A stretch of 5,122 nucleotides of DNA from Candidatus Bathyarchaeota archaeon (GTDB taxonomy: Archaea; Asgardarchaeota; Lokiarchaeia; Sigyniarchaeales; Sigyniarchaeaceae), in the NCBI GenBank assembly GCA_014729935.1, contig WJJB01000066.1, forward strand, positions 1 to 5,122, read 5' to 3'. Within the stretch, counting starts at the first letter, position 1, and every line of letters begins with the position of its first letter. A model generated the notes under the pieces. It had not been told where the DNA came from, made no database searches, and was given only the letters and a program-made list of their open reading frames with translations. Of this stretch, positions 1 through 5,122 are shown in pieces. The translations under genes and the position numbers were made by a program.

Positions 1-1
1 C

Positions 2-1123
2 TGCATGGATTACGTGAATGCCCTTGCTGATCTCGGGATCACGCCCCAACCCTTGCCCCCCGTTCTCGATGGTTCATGGAATTATCCAAGCTATGGGGGT
101 GTGTACCTGTGGATGGGGCGGTACAGGCTCTGGTGGGAAAAGGATGGTTACGTGAGAACCCACACCTTCGTGACCCGTGCGATGCTTCTTGCTGCCGAGA
201 TATTGATGGCTAGTCTCGAATCCATTCCCCCACAGATGAACAGGAACATGGAAATGGCATGGCGCCACTTGCTTCTTGCCGAGGTAAGCGATTCCACCGG
301 TCAAACACCCGTTATCACGGAAGTGAAATATTCCTTCATGGAGTCCAATCTTGCCAGGAAAGCTGCAAGGGACGTGATTCAACATGCAAGATCACTACTC
401 GGCCACGAGGATGACGTGAAGCTCTGGATAGATACCAGAACGGGGGATATCAAGGTAGCATCCAGGCAATTAATGTCGAAAATCGAGCAAGACCAGAGAG
501 GGAACCCTACCACACTTGCATCCATGGAACGGGATCTCGGCCCCCTTGGCATTCATACCTTCAACATGCGAGGTGGAAGATTTTCGATACACCAGAGGGT
601 GGATACAAGCGATTTCCCTGGCGATTACACCGAATATTATCTCCAGCTAGATTTCAGGGGAAGACCGACTACCATCATCTCTCGTATGGCAAGTTTCTTC
701 CGCCAAAATACAAATTTCAAGTTTCACGAGAAATTTGACAGGATATATTCCAACTACGTTGGGTTCACCATGCCGATGCGCGAGCAAAAACTCGTGTTTT
801 GCCCTGCCCTCATGGAAGAGCAACCGGTTGATTATGAATTTGGCGATTTCCAGTTCCAGCGAACCATTGGAAAAACGTTCTTACCACTCCCGAACGGCTT
901 AATCGGTATTGGTGAAGACCTGTACTTGGTCAAGCATAACCTGCACGGCAATACTCACATTGCCGCAACCGTGAATATCGAGCAATCCAAGGTAGGTTTC
1001 TTGCAAGACTGCCCCCCAGGTACCTTGAAATCATCATGGCGATTCTCGCTCCTCAAGGCAAGCCTCAAAGATGCAGTAATGCGTGCAAACCAGCTTAACG
1101 TTAACCCTAGAATATTGATCTAA
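2..1123 (+). CDS. C-terminal part of a probable GH38/GH57-type glycoside hydrolase-like protein (5' truncated by window)
   Basis: The frame is open from the window edge to TAA at 1121-1123. The first ATG is at base 5, but no stop lies before it and no ribosome site is visible, so this is probably the C-terminal 370 or so residues of a longer protein. No signal peptide or membrane helix is seen. Residues 29-48 (numbered from that ATG) are aromatic-rich (YGGVYLWMGRYRLWWEKDGY). A helical stretch follows with 'AWRHLLLAEVSDSTGQTPV' near residues 85-103. That pattern resembles the helical and linker region after the catalytic barrel in GH38/GH57-like hydrolases and related deacetylase-fold proteins. 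The rest (about 130-372) looks beta-rich, as in the C-terminal beta domains of those enzymes. The family assignment is from remembered pattern only; the catalytic residues would lie upstream of the window. It converges on the regulator gene at 1185-2405. Sampled GC is about 50%, higher than in that neighbour. It is surely coding; the function is tentative. Confidence 0.7.
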   Translation, partial: CMDYVNALADLGITPQPLPPVLDGSWNYPSYGGVYLWMGRYRLWWEKDGYVRTHTFVTRAMLLAAEILMASLESIPPQMNRNMEMAWRHLLLAEVSDSTGQTPVITEVKYSFMESNLARKAARDVIQHARSLLGHEDDVKLWIDTRTGDIKVASRQLMSKIEQDQRGNPTTLASMERDLGPLGIHTFNMRGGRFSIHQRVDTSDFPGDYTEYYLQLDFRGRPTTIISRMASFFRQNTNFKFHEKFDRIYSNYVGFTMPMREQKLVFCPALMEEQPVDYEFGDFQFQRTIGKTFLPLPNGLIGIGEDLYLVKHNLHGNTHIAATVNIEQSKVGFLQDCPPGTLKSSWRFSLLKASLKDAVMRANQLNVNPRILI

Positions 1124-1184
1124 AGTCCTCAGGCATGGATAAAATAAGCAGGTCTTTACAGGAATCTTGGGAGATGGCATTTCA

Positions 1185-2405
1185 TCAGGATTCTGCCAGT
1201 TTCTTAATGGTTTCTAGCAGATCCCTTCCATTTTCGGTGAGTTCATGGTACTTTTTTCCATCCCTTTCCACAAAGCGTATCCATCCGTCCTTTTCTAGTC
1301 TATTTGCATGGTACCGAATGGACCTTTTCTCGACCTGAAGCTCCCGTGAAAGCTCAGATTGATACATCTTTCCATTTTCTCTAATTTTTTGCAGGATTTT
1401 CAACCTTTTTTCGTTCTTCGTTACCATCGTTGCTTCCTTGTAAAGGGGAAAAGTGCGTTTTATATGCAATCGTGGAAAATATGACATGTAACGCCCAATT
1501 TTTTCCTTCTTGATGATCTTGTAATGTTCCAATACATCTAAATGCCAACCGAGTTCACCAGTTGTCAATTCGAGCTTTCTCATTAATTCATTAAGATGAA
1601 TACCTGGATTTGCAAAAACTAAGCCAATTATCTCTTTCCGAATTTCATGTTCCAGCACTTGTTCCAATGACATCCTGTGAACGGGAATATTTTCTGATCG
1701 CAATTTAGCAGCAATATTCCTAAAATAATCAACTTTAGATATCATTAGAATCAGTAGTGTGGAGATCCCCGCTATTATACCCATCACCAAGACTGAAATC
1801 CAACTGAAGCCTGTTCTTTCTTCAACTATGGTAAAGTACCCTGGCCCCTCTATCGTGGTGTATAAATAATCCCCTGCAAGACTTGAATTCTCCAATTGCC
1901 AAACATCAGACTCTGAATCAGAAAACGGGCGGCTGATCCACCTCAATTTCTCCTTGGCACCAGAATCGGCAATATTTGCCCCATATTGTATGATCGCGCT
2001 TGAATCATTCATGTCCATGCCTATAGCGAATCCAAATGAATATCGAAACTGCTTATCATTACCTGGAATGTCGACATTTGAACCAAGTCTCAAGTGCTTT
2101 TCGCTGAAATCTGATTTCACGTCAATGTCGAGGAAAAGGTCATCGGTGCCATAAATATGCATGTATAACTCCTTGTGATGAATCTTGTTATCCACATTCA
2201 AGTTCAATACCACGGATACATTAGATTCCACGTGGAATATCACGTTGTTAAACATGATATCTTCATTTACTCCAGGATCAATTTCGACCCCCGTCACGTC
2301 CCATCCAGATGCTTTTGGCATGGTAGTAATCCCCATGAGTCCAACTAGAAAACACGAGAATAAACCAAGAGTGATTATCTTTCTCAGTTTTTTGTTTCTA
2401 TTCAT
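1185..2405 (-). CDS. Membrane-anchored one-component transcriptional regulator with ectodomain and tandem winged-helix domains
   Basis: This is a 406-residue protein from the ATG at 2405. A TTG three codons upstream (2414) is also in frame. The ATG is preferred because it gives a classic signal-peptide start (MNRNKKLRK then a hydrophobic run) with a weak GGTG ribosome site 10 nt upstream. Order of parts: signal peptide or anchor, about residues 8-34; outside domain, about 35-199, beta-rich, with FRYSFGFA at 120-127 and three N-glycosylation sequons (N62, N133, N173); membrane helix, about 200-223; cytoplasmic winged helix 1, about 249-313, with 'NPGIHLNELMRKLELTTGEL' as helix-turn-helix; winged helix 2, about 330-401, with 'RENGKMYQSELSRELQVEK' and a basic wing. 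The only cysteine is in the signal peptide, so thiol-based sensing by this protein is unlikely. It probably senses something outside or in the membrane and acts on DNA directly. It lies 84 nt downstream of the gene at 2490-3155 on the same strand, likely its operon partner. The target genes are unknown. Confidence 0.88.
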   Translation of the reverse strand: MNRNKKLRKIITLGLFSCFLVGLMGITTMPKASGWDVTGVEIDPGVNEDIMFNNVIFHVESNVSVVLNLNVDNKIHHKELYMHIYGTDDLFLDIDVKSDFSEKHLRLGSNVDIPGNDKQFRYSFGFAIGMDMNDSSAIIQYGANIADSGAKEKLRWISRPFSDSESDVWQLENSSLAGDYLYTTIEGPGYFTIVEERTGFSWISVLVMGIIAGISTLLILMISKVDYFRNIAAKLRSENIPVHRMSLEQVLEHEIRKEIIGLVFANPGIHLNELMRKLELTTGELGWHLDVLEHYKIIKKEKIGRYMSYFPRLHIKRTFPLYKEATMVTKNEKRLKILQKIRENGKMYQSELSRELQVEKRSIRYHANRLEKDGWIRFVERDGKKYHELTENGRDLLETIKKLAES

Positions 2406-2460
2406 GAGTTGCAAGCACCATGGTGATCCTTTCTTTCAAAGATGGTAGATACATGGAGTA

Positions 2461-2472
2461 AAGAAAAAATTG
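2461..2472 (-). terminator. Possible oligo-T termination or attenuation tract between the paired membrane-protein genes
   Basis: On the minus strand the transcript reads AATTTTTTCTTT about 18-29 nt after the stop of the gene at 2490-3155 and before the regulator start at 2405. Archaeal RNA polymerase can stop at such U-tracts without a hairpin. It could end a fraction of transcripts, so that the secreted protein is made in excess over the regulator. No clear separate TATA box for the regulator was seen in the 84-nt gap, which favours read-through. The signal is weak in an AT-rich spacer. Confidence 0.25.
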
Positions 2473-2489
2473 ATGGAAAATGACTTTTT

Positions 2490-3155
2490 TCAATGCTTGT
2501 TCTTTTTCATCTTATATATCACGAGAACCATTCCCATCGTAACCAGTCCAGCGGTTAACGCAGTCAATCCCAGCCCGATTGATGGAGTATTCACAAGAAT
2601 CCAAGTTGAGAAATGATCAACCTCTGCTATGGCTTCACCATCTATGATTTCAGTTGGCACCTCTATCAATGTATCTCCTTCCAAGTATGCCCACTTATAT
2701 CCCTTGGTATCACCAACTTCTGCCTTCAATGTGGCGGTGAAGTTAGTGCAGTTCACGCTAATGTTAGCTGCAAACCCGTAGTTGTACCTGAACCGGTTTC
2801 TATTACGGATGGTACTGCCATTCTGGAACCCATCCATGTTTTCCTTGCATGTCATATTCATTAATACTGGCTGCGAACAATTAATTTCAACTGTCACAGT
2901 TTTCTCTCCGATTGACATGGCATCCACATCCATGGTAACATTGATGGGGGAATTCGTGCTATTGATTCTCAAGCGCGTCCGAGCCATGAACCTATACGTT
3001 TGAGATTCACCAGCATTCTGGTGTGCGTTATGCGTGTTGGTACTCACCGGTATATCACTTGTTTGGATGGCTCCCATGCTGGTGGCGGTAAATGATACCA
3101 AACCTATCAACATCAGGGCTCCAAACAACATGATTGAATATTTTCCTTTTTTCAT
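2490..3155 (-). CDS. Secreted, single-pass membrane-anchored protein; ectodomain related to that of the adjacent regulator
   Basis: This 221-residue protein starts at an ATG with a good ribosome site (GGTGAT, 5-nt gap). MKKGK followed by a hydrophobic run to about residue 29 is a signal peptide. The outside domain covers about 30-190. It carries eight N-glycosylation sequons between residues 65 and 140 (N65, N72, N92, N100, N112, N131, N135, N138) and three cysteines (C93, C103, C136). FRYNYGFA at 122-129 matches the motif in the regulator encoded downstream. 'HFSTWILV' at 181-188 looks like the closing strand of a beta-sandwich, a pattern frequent at the end of archaeal surface domains. A membrane helix at about 191-215 is followed by a basic tail (KMKKNKH), placing the C-terminus inside with no cytoplasmic domain. 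It probably shares a transcript with the regulator. I do not recognise a named family. A role as partner, decoy or ligand-presenting subunit of the regulator is inference. Confidence 0.85.
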   Translation of the reverse strand: MKKGKYSIMLFGALMLIGLVSFTATSMGAIQTSDIPVSTNTHNAHQNAGESQTYRFMARTRLRINSTNSPINVTMDVDAMSIGEKTVTVEINCSQPVLMNMTCKENMDGFQNGSTIRNRNRFRYNYGFAANISVNCTNFTATLKAEVGDTKGYKWAYLEGDTLIEVPTEIIDGEAIAEVDHFSTWILVNTPSIGLGLTALTAGLVTMGMVLVIYKMKKNKH

Positions 3156-3160
3156 GGTAA

Positions 3161-3166
3161 ATCACC
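3161..3166 (-). promoter_or_regulatory. Ribosome binding site of the secreted membrane protein
   Basis: GGTGAT on the minus strand, 5 nt before the ATG at 3155, matches the core of the archaeal GGAGGTGATC consensus and fixes this start. Confidence 0.6.
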
Positions 3167-3201
3167 AAATCTTGGCACAAGATATGTTACCGGAGTTTTT
3201 C

Positions 3202-3209
3202 TTTTAAAG
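3202..3209 (-). promoter_or_regulatory. Candidate TATA box for the secreted protein/regulator operon
   Basis: CTTTAAAA on the minus strand is centred about 50 nt upstream of the ATG at 3155. A start site about 25 nt further on would give a leader of roughly 25 nt, enough for the ribosome site at 3161-3166. The sequence fits the archaeal TATA consensus loosely; the region is AT-rich, so chance matches are possible. Confidence 0.4.
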
Positions 3210-3289
3210 AAATTAGCATGTCTTTTCCCCCTCCTTAACTAATTCCCATAATCACCAGATCTTCCTTTGAATAGGAGTGGCACATGTTG

Positions 3290-3310
3290 AAAAAAACACG
3301 AGAGAAAAAG
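3290..3310 (-). terminator. Oligo-T terminator after the redoxin gene
   Basis: After the redoxin stop (3327) the minus strand carries two T-tracts, T5 at 3309-3305 and T7 at 3296-3290, with no hairpin. This is the usual form of an archaeal terminator. It would separate the redoxin transcript from the secreted-protein operon, which has its own candidate TATA box further along. Confidence 0.4.
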
Positions 3311-3326
3311 GAAGGATATTACAAGA

Positions 3327-3617
3327 TCAAAGTTCAAGCAATTTCGAGATGAAATCCTTTCGTAAACCCGATACGCCCCAGAGTTCCTTGAAATAATACT
3401 CCCCGCTTTCCTCTAACCGCATTACTGGGGTGTACACCATGCATCCATCGATGTCGCAAAACCGTTGGATGAATTTCTCATCATCAAGCAATTTCTTTTT
3501 CACGTCATCTTCTGCCAAGGACCACTCGTCAAATTTAATCTCCTGTTCTTTCAACCAATCTTTTAATTGCTCACATTTATCGCAGTTAGGTTTCGATATG
3601 ACTTGGAATTGTTTCAT
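3327..3617 (-). CDS. Small glutaredoxin/thioredoxin-fold protein with CxxC active site
   Basis: This 96-residue protein fits the size of a single glutaredoxin domain. The first strand (FQVISKPNC) leads to C12-D-K-C15, the redox-active CxxC at the start of helix 1, as in glutaredoxins and NrdH-like proteins. T63-P64 ('VYTPVMRL') is the expected cis-proline loop facing the active site, followed by the usual beta-hairpin ('EESGEYYF') and a final helix. No signal peptide is present, so it is cytoplasmic. It would reduce protein disulphides or pass electrons to a partner; the partner cannot be read from the sequence. Unusual is a second cysteine pair, C54 and C59 (CDIDGC), shortly before the cis-proline. 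The start ATG at 3617 has GGAGGG 11 nt upstream, a slightly long gap. It is transcribed divergently from the peptidase gene. It could also be called a glutaredoxin family protein without a defined reductant. Confidence 0.85.
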   Translation of the reverse strand: MKQFQVISKPNCDKCEQLKDWLKEQEIKFDEWSLAEDDVKKKLLDDEKFIQRFCDIDGCMVYTPVMRLEESGEYYFKELWGVSGLRKDFISKLLEL

Positions 3618-3628
3618 GGTGGTTTCTT

Positions 3629-3634
3629 CCCTCC
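3629..3634 (-). promoter_or_regulatory. Ribosome binding site of the redoxin gene
   Basis: GGAGGG on the minus strand lies 11 nt before the ATG at 3617. The match is strong but the spacing is longer than usual. No in-frame alternative start sits closer. Confidence 0.45.
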
Positions 3635-3664
3635 AAATGATGATTTGGAATGAGTGATTAAACT

Positions 3665-3681
3665 ACACTTGATATAAGTGT
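3665..3681. promoter_or_regulatory. Perfect 17-bp palindrome overlapping a TATA-like core in the divergent redoxin/peptidase promoter region
   Basis: ACACTT-GATAT-AAGTGT has two perfect 6-bp arms around a 5-bp centre. On the minus strand the centre reads CTTATATC (3678-3671), a good archaeal TATA box about 58 nt from the redoxin start, predicting a leader of about 30 nt. On the plus strand it reads GATATAAG, which could serve the peptidase gene (predicted start site near 3700). A dimeric regulator bound here would block TATA-binding protein for one or both genes. The symmetry and position are seen directly; regulatory use is inferred. Confidence 0.45.
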
Positions 3682-3783
3682 GTTACTCTCATGGCTGATA
3701 TGTGATCGAGTAAACCAGATTATGCACTACTCGTGGTTACCCTAGGGCATAACATTCAAGAGCTCCTGAGACATGATCAATCC

Positions 3784-4920
3784 ATGGAGAAACTTGATCG
3801 AGTGATGAAACTCCTTGAAATGCTCGATTTACAAGGCTGGCTAATTGCGTGTGTTGAGGATAGCGATATTCACTCGGCATATCTCCTTGGAATTCGAGCT
3901 CACTCGCGCCATTTCCTTCTCATTGATGCAGGTGGAAATCACGTGATACTTGCCACGAGGATGGAAGCAAGCATGATTGAAAACGCTACAACGGGATGGT
4001 CCGGAACAGTCAAGGTGCTTGCACCTGGATCCTACAAGGAAATGAATGAACGGCTCGAAAAACTCCTCCATGGCAAGAAAATCGCACTCAATTATGGCGA
4101 AAAATCGTTCCACGGTGATACAGCTTTTGCCGACTACCTTCGAGCAGGACAATTGCAAAGCCTGCACGAGATCGCTCCGACTTGCCAATTCGTATCTTCC
4201 AAGGAGTTATTATTTAACTTGCGAGCTTCCAAAACCAAGGGGGAACACAAAGCGTTGGAAAAAGCAGTCAAGATCACGATTGAAGTGCTCGAGTCCCTTC
4301 CAAGCAAGGTAAAACTTGGCATGAGTGAAAAGGAAGTCCAAGCACTAATCCATTACGAGTACATGAAGATTGGCGAGCCATCTTTTGAGACCATAGTGGC
4401 ATCTGGTTATAATTCCGCTGATCCCCATCACAATTCAACCGGAAAGAAAATCAAGAAAGGGCCATTGCTCGTGGATACCGGCATACGAGTTGATGGTATC
4501 TCCTCCGATATCACGTGGACCTATTATATGGGAGGGGAACCACCTGAACCGTTCACCCGGGCATACAATGCCTTGCTAGAGGCCAAGAATGTTGCAAGGC
4601 AATACATGAAAGCGGGAGAATGCACGAGAATTCCCAGCATCAAGTGCAGGGAGAAACTCGCCTCTTTGGATTACGATCACGAAACATTATTCATCCACAC
4701 GCTCGGTCATCCGCTGGGTTACGAGGTTCATGATATTGGCACGAGAATGTCTCGTACCGCCCCGGAAGACTCGAGATTCCCCGAAGGTGCCATTTACACG
4801 TGTGAACCGGGTTTATACTGGCAATCAAAGTATGGAATCCGCTTGGAGGATGACCTGATCATCCATGAAGATGGCCCACGGAGGATTTCCGAGGTTCCCG
4901 GGGATCCCATCATCATCTGA
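3784..4920 (+). CDS. M24B family metallopeptidase (Xaa-Pro aminopeptidase/prolidase type)
   Basis: A dinuclear-metal peptidase that most likely removes the residue before proline from peptides, or splits Xaa-Pro dipeptides, in the cytoplasm. From the ATG at 3784 it has 378 residues. A creatinase-type N-terminal domain covers about 5-145. The pita-bread M24 domain covers about 150-370. All five metal ligands are visible: D231 (VDTG), D242 (SSDIT, spacing 11), H309 (LGHPLGYEVHD), E341 (CEPGLY) and E355 (GIRLEDD). The accessory histidine region 'NSADPHHNS' is at 211-219. No signal peptide is seen. Start choice: a GTG at 3733 adds 17 residues, and a stop at 3703 limits anything longer. I prefer the ATG because 'MEKLDRVMKLLEML' looks like a normal family start and TGATC lies 5 nt upstream, but the GTG gives a shorter leader from the TATA-like site near 3675. 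Creatinase or another M24 substrate cannot be excluded. It looks intact and active. Confidence 0.93.
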   Translation: MEKLDRVMKLLEMLDLQGWLIACVEDSDIHSAYLLGIRAHSRHFLLIDAGGNHVILATRMEASMIENATTGWSGTVKVLAPGSYKEMNERLEKLLHGKKIALNYGEKSFHGDTAFADYLRAGQLQSLHEIAPTCQFVSSKELLFNLRASKTKGEHKALEKAVKITIEVLESLPSKVKLGMSEKEVQALIHYEYMKIGEPSFETIVASGYNSADPHHNSTGKKIKKGPLLVDTGIRVDGISSDITWTYYMGGEPPEPFTRAYNALLEAKNVARQYMKAGECTRIPSIKCREKLASLDYDHETLFIHTLGHPLGYEVHDIGTRMSRTAPEDSRFPEGAIYTCEPGLYWQSKYGIRLEDDLIIHEDGPRRISEVPGDPIII

Positions 4921-4946
4921 AGCGATCCAGGCAACTAGTTAGCCAA

Positions 4947-5120
4947 TCATTCACTATACCAGACTCCTGGCAACTGGATACAGTTGATGACTAGTCGCGG
5001 ATTTTTTGGAAAAAGTTGGACATCATCGCCTCGTGGCCCCGGGCGTGGATTCAAGGGTTTTTCAAGTCTTGATGGAATGTCATGCCATGAATGCAAATAT
5101 TCTACCTCACCATTCCCGTT
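4947..5120 (-). CDS. Possible C-terminal end of a minus-strand gene (partial, hypothetical)
   Basis: On the minus strand a frame is open from the window edge for 57 codons, ending at TGA (4949-4947), 26 bp past the peptidase stop. The predicted tail is proline-rich and ends 'INCIQLPGVWYSE'. The codons look ordinary for this window, and convergence with the peptidase gene would be a normal arrangement. A run of this length can also arise by chance in one of six frames, and no family is recognised. Continuation upstream beyond the window would decide it. Confidence 0.25.
   Translation of the reverse strand, partial: NGNGEVEYLHSWHDIPSRLEKPLNPRPGPRGDDVQLFPKNPRLVINCIQLPGVWYSE
4959..5007 (+). terminator. 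Abutting small hairpins followed by T6 downstream of the peptidase gene
   Basis: Two inverted repeats sit back to back: CCAG-ACTC-CTGG (4959-4970) and CAACTG-GATA-CAGTTG (4971-4986, perfect 6-bp arms). Fifteen bp later comes a T6 run (5002-5007). They could mark the 3' end of the peptidase transcript, though the gap between stem and T-tract is too long for a bacterial-type terminator. The region overlaps the possible minus-strand reading frame at 4947-5120. Confidence 0.3.
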
Positions 5121-5122
5121 TC

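Noticed and set aside
74..385. Open minus-strand frame of 103 codons inside the left gene
   Set aside because: Lies antisense to the well-supported plus-strand frame, with no ribosome site or family-like pattern; taken as a shadow.
1124..1184. Search for a bidirectional terminator between the converging left gene and regulator gene
   Set aside because: No convincing hairpin or long T-tract on either strand; only a weak TTATTTTAT on the minus strand.
1954..2448. Two plus-strand open frames (1954-2154 and 2185-2448)
   Set aside because: Antisense to the regulator, whose signal peptide, membrane helix and winged helices are clear; the translations look like Ser/Pro/Thr-rich antisense artefacts.
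3841..4322. Minus-strand and alternative plus-strand frames within the peptidase gene
   Set aside because: They overlap the M24 protein with complete catalytic residues and show no domain pattern of their own.
5081..5094. 'SWHDIP' in the partial minus-strand frame recalls the N-terminus of inorganic pyrophosphatase
   Set aside because: The frame stops about 45 residues later and the following residues do not match that enzyme; chance resemblance.
5072..5122. Plus-strand ATG at 5072 opening a frame to the window end
   Set aside because: Only 17 codons, no ribosome binding site or promoter; cannot be supported.
1..5122. CRISPR repeats, tRNA or rRNA genes, insertion sequences
   Set aside because: No regularly spaced repeats, cloverleaf-like segments or transposase frames were seen.

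Overview
The window most likely comes from an archaeon. The AT-rich promoter elements resemble archaeal TATA boxes, and likely transcript ends are plain oligo-T tracts rather than strong hairpins. There is a membrane-anchored tandem winged-helix regulator of a kind common in archaea, and a secreted protein packed with N-glycosylation sequons. An Asgard or related lineage is possible, but the sequence alone does not settle it. No rRNA, tRNA, CRISPR array or transposase was seen.

Layout. Positions 2-1123 (+) hold the C-terminal part of a large protein whose start lies outside the window; it is tentatively a GH38/GH57-type glycoside hydrolase-like protein. It converges, across about 60 bp, on a minus-strand block. 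Read in the direction of transcription, that block contains a glutaredoxin-like protein (3617-3327), a small secreted membrane-anchored glyco-protein (3155-2490) and a membrane-anchored one-component regulator (2405-1185). Divergent from the redoxin gene, a plus-strand gene (3784-4920, or from a GTG at 3733) encodes an M24B metallopeptidase of the Xaa-Pro aminopeptidase/prolidase type with all five metal ligands intact. The last 200 bp hold small inverted repeats and possibly the 3' end of a minus-strand gene.

How the parts may work together. The most interesting unit is the pair at 2405-1185 and 3155-2490. Both products have an N-terminal signal peptide, an outside domain of about 160 residues and a single C-proximal membrane helix. 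Their outside domains share an FRY-x-x-GFA motif at nearly the same position and a similar final strand before the membrane. One partner continues into two cytoplasmic DNA-binding domains; the other stops after a short basic tail. This suggests a duplicated ectodomain, with one copy wired to transcription and one acting as partner, decoy or ligand presenter (inference). The redoxin and peptidase share a 176-bp divergent intergenic region (115 bp if the GTG start is used) containing a perfect 17-bp palindrome that overlaps a TATA-like core, so one regulator could control both.
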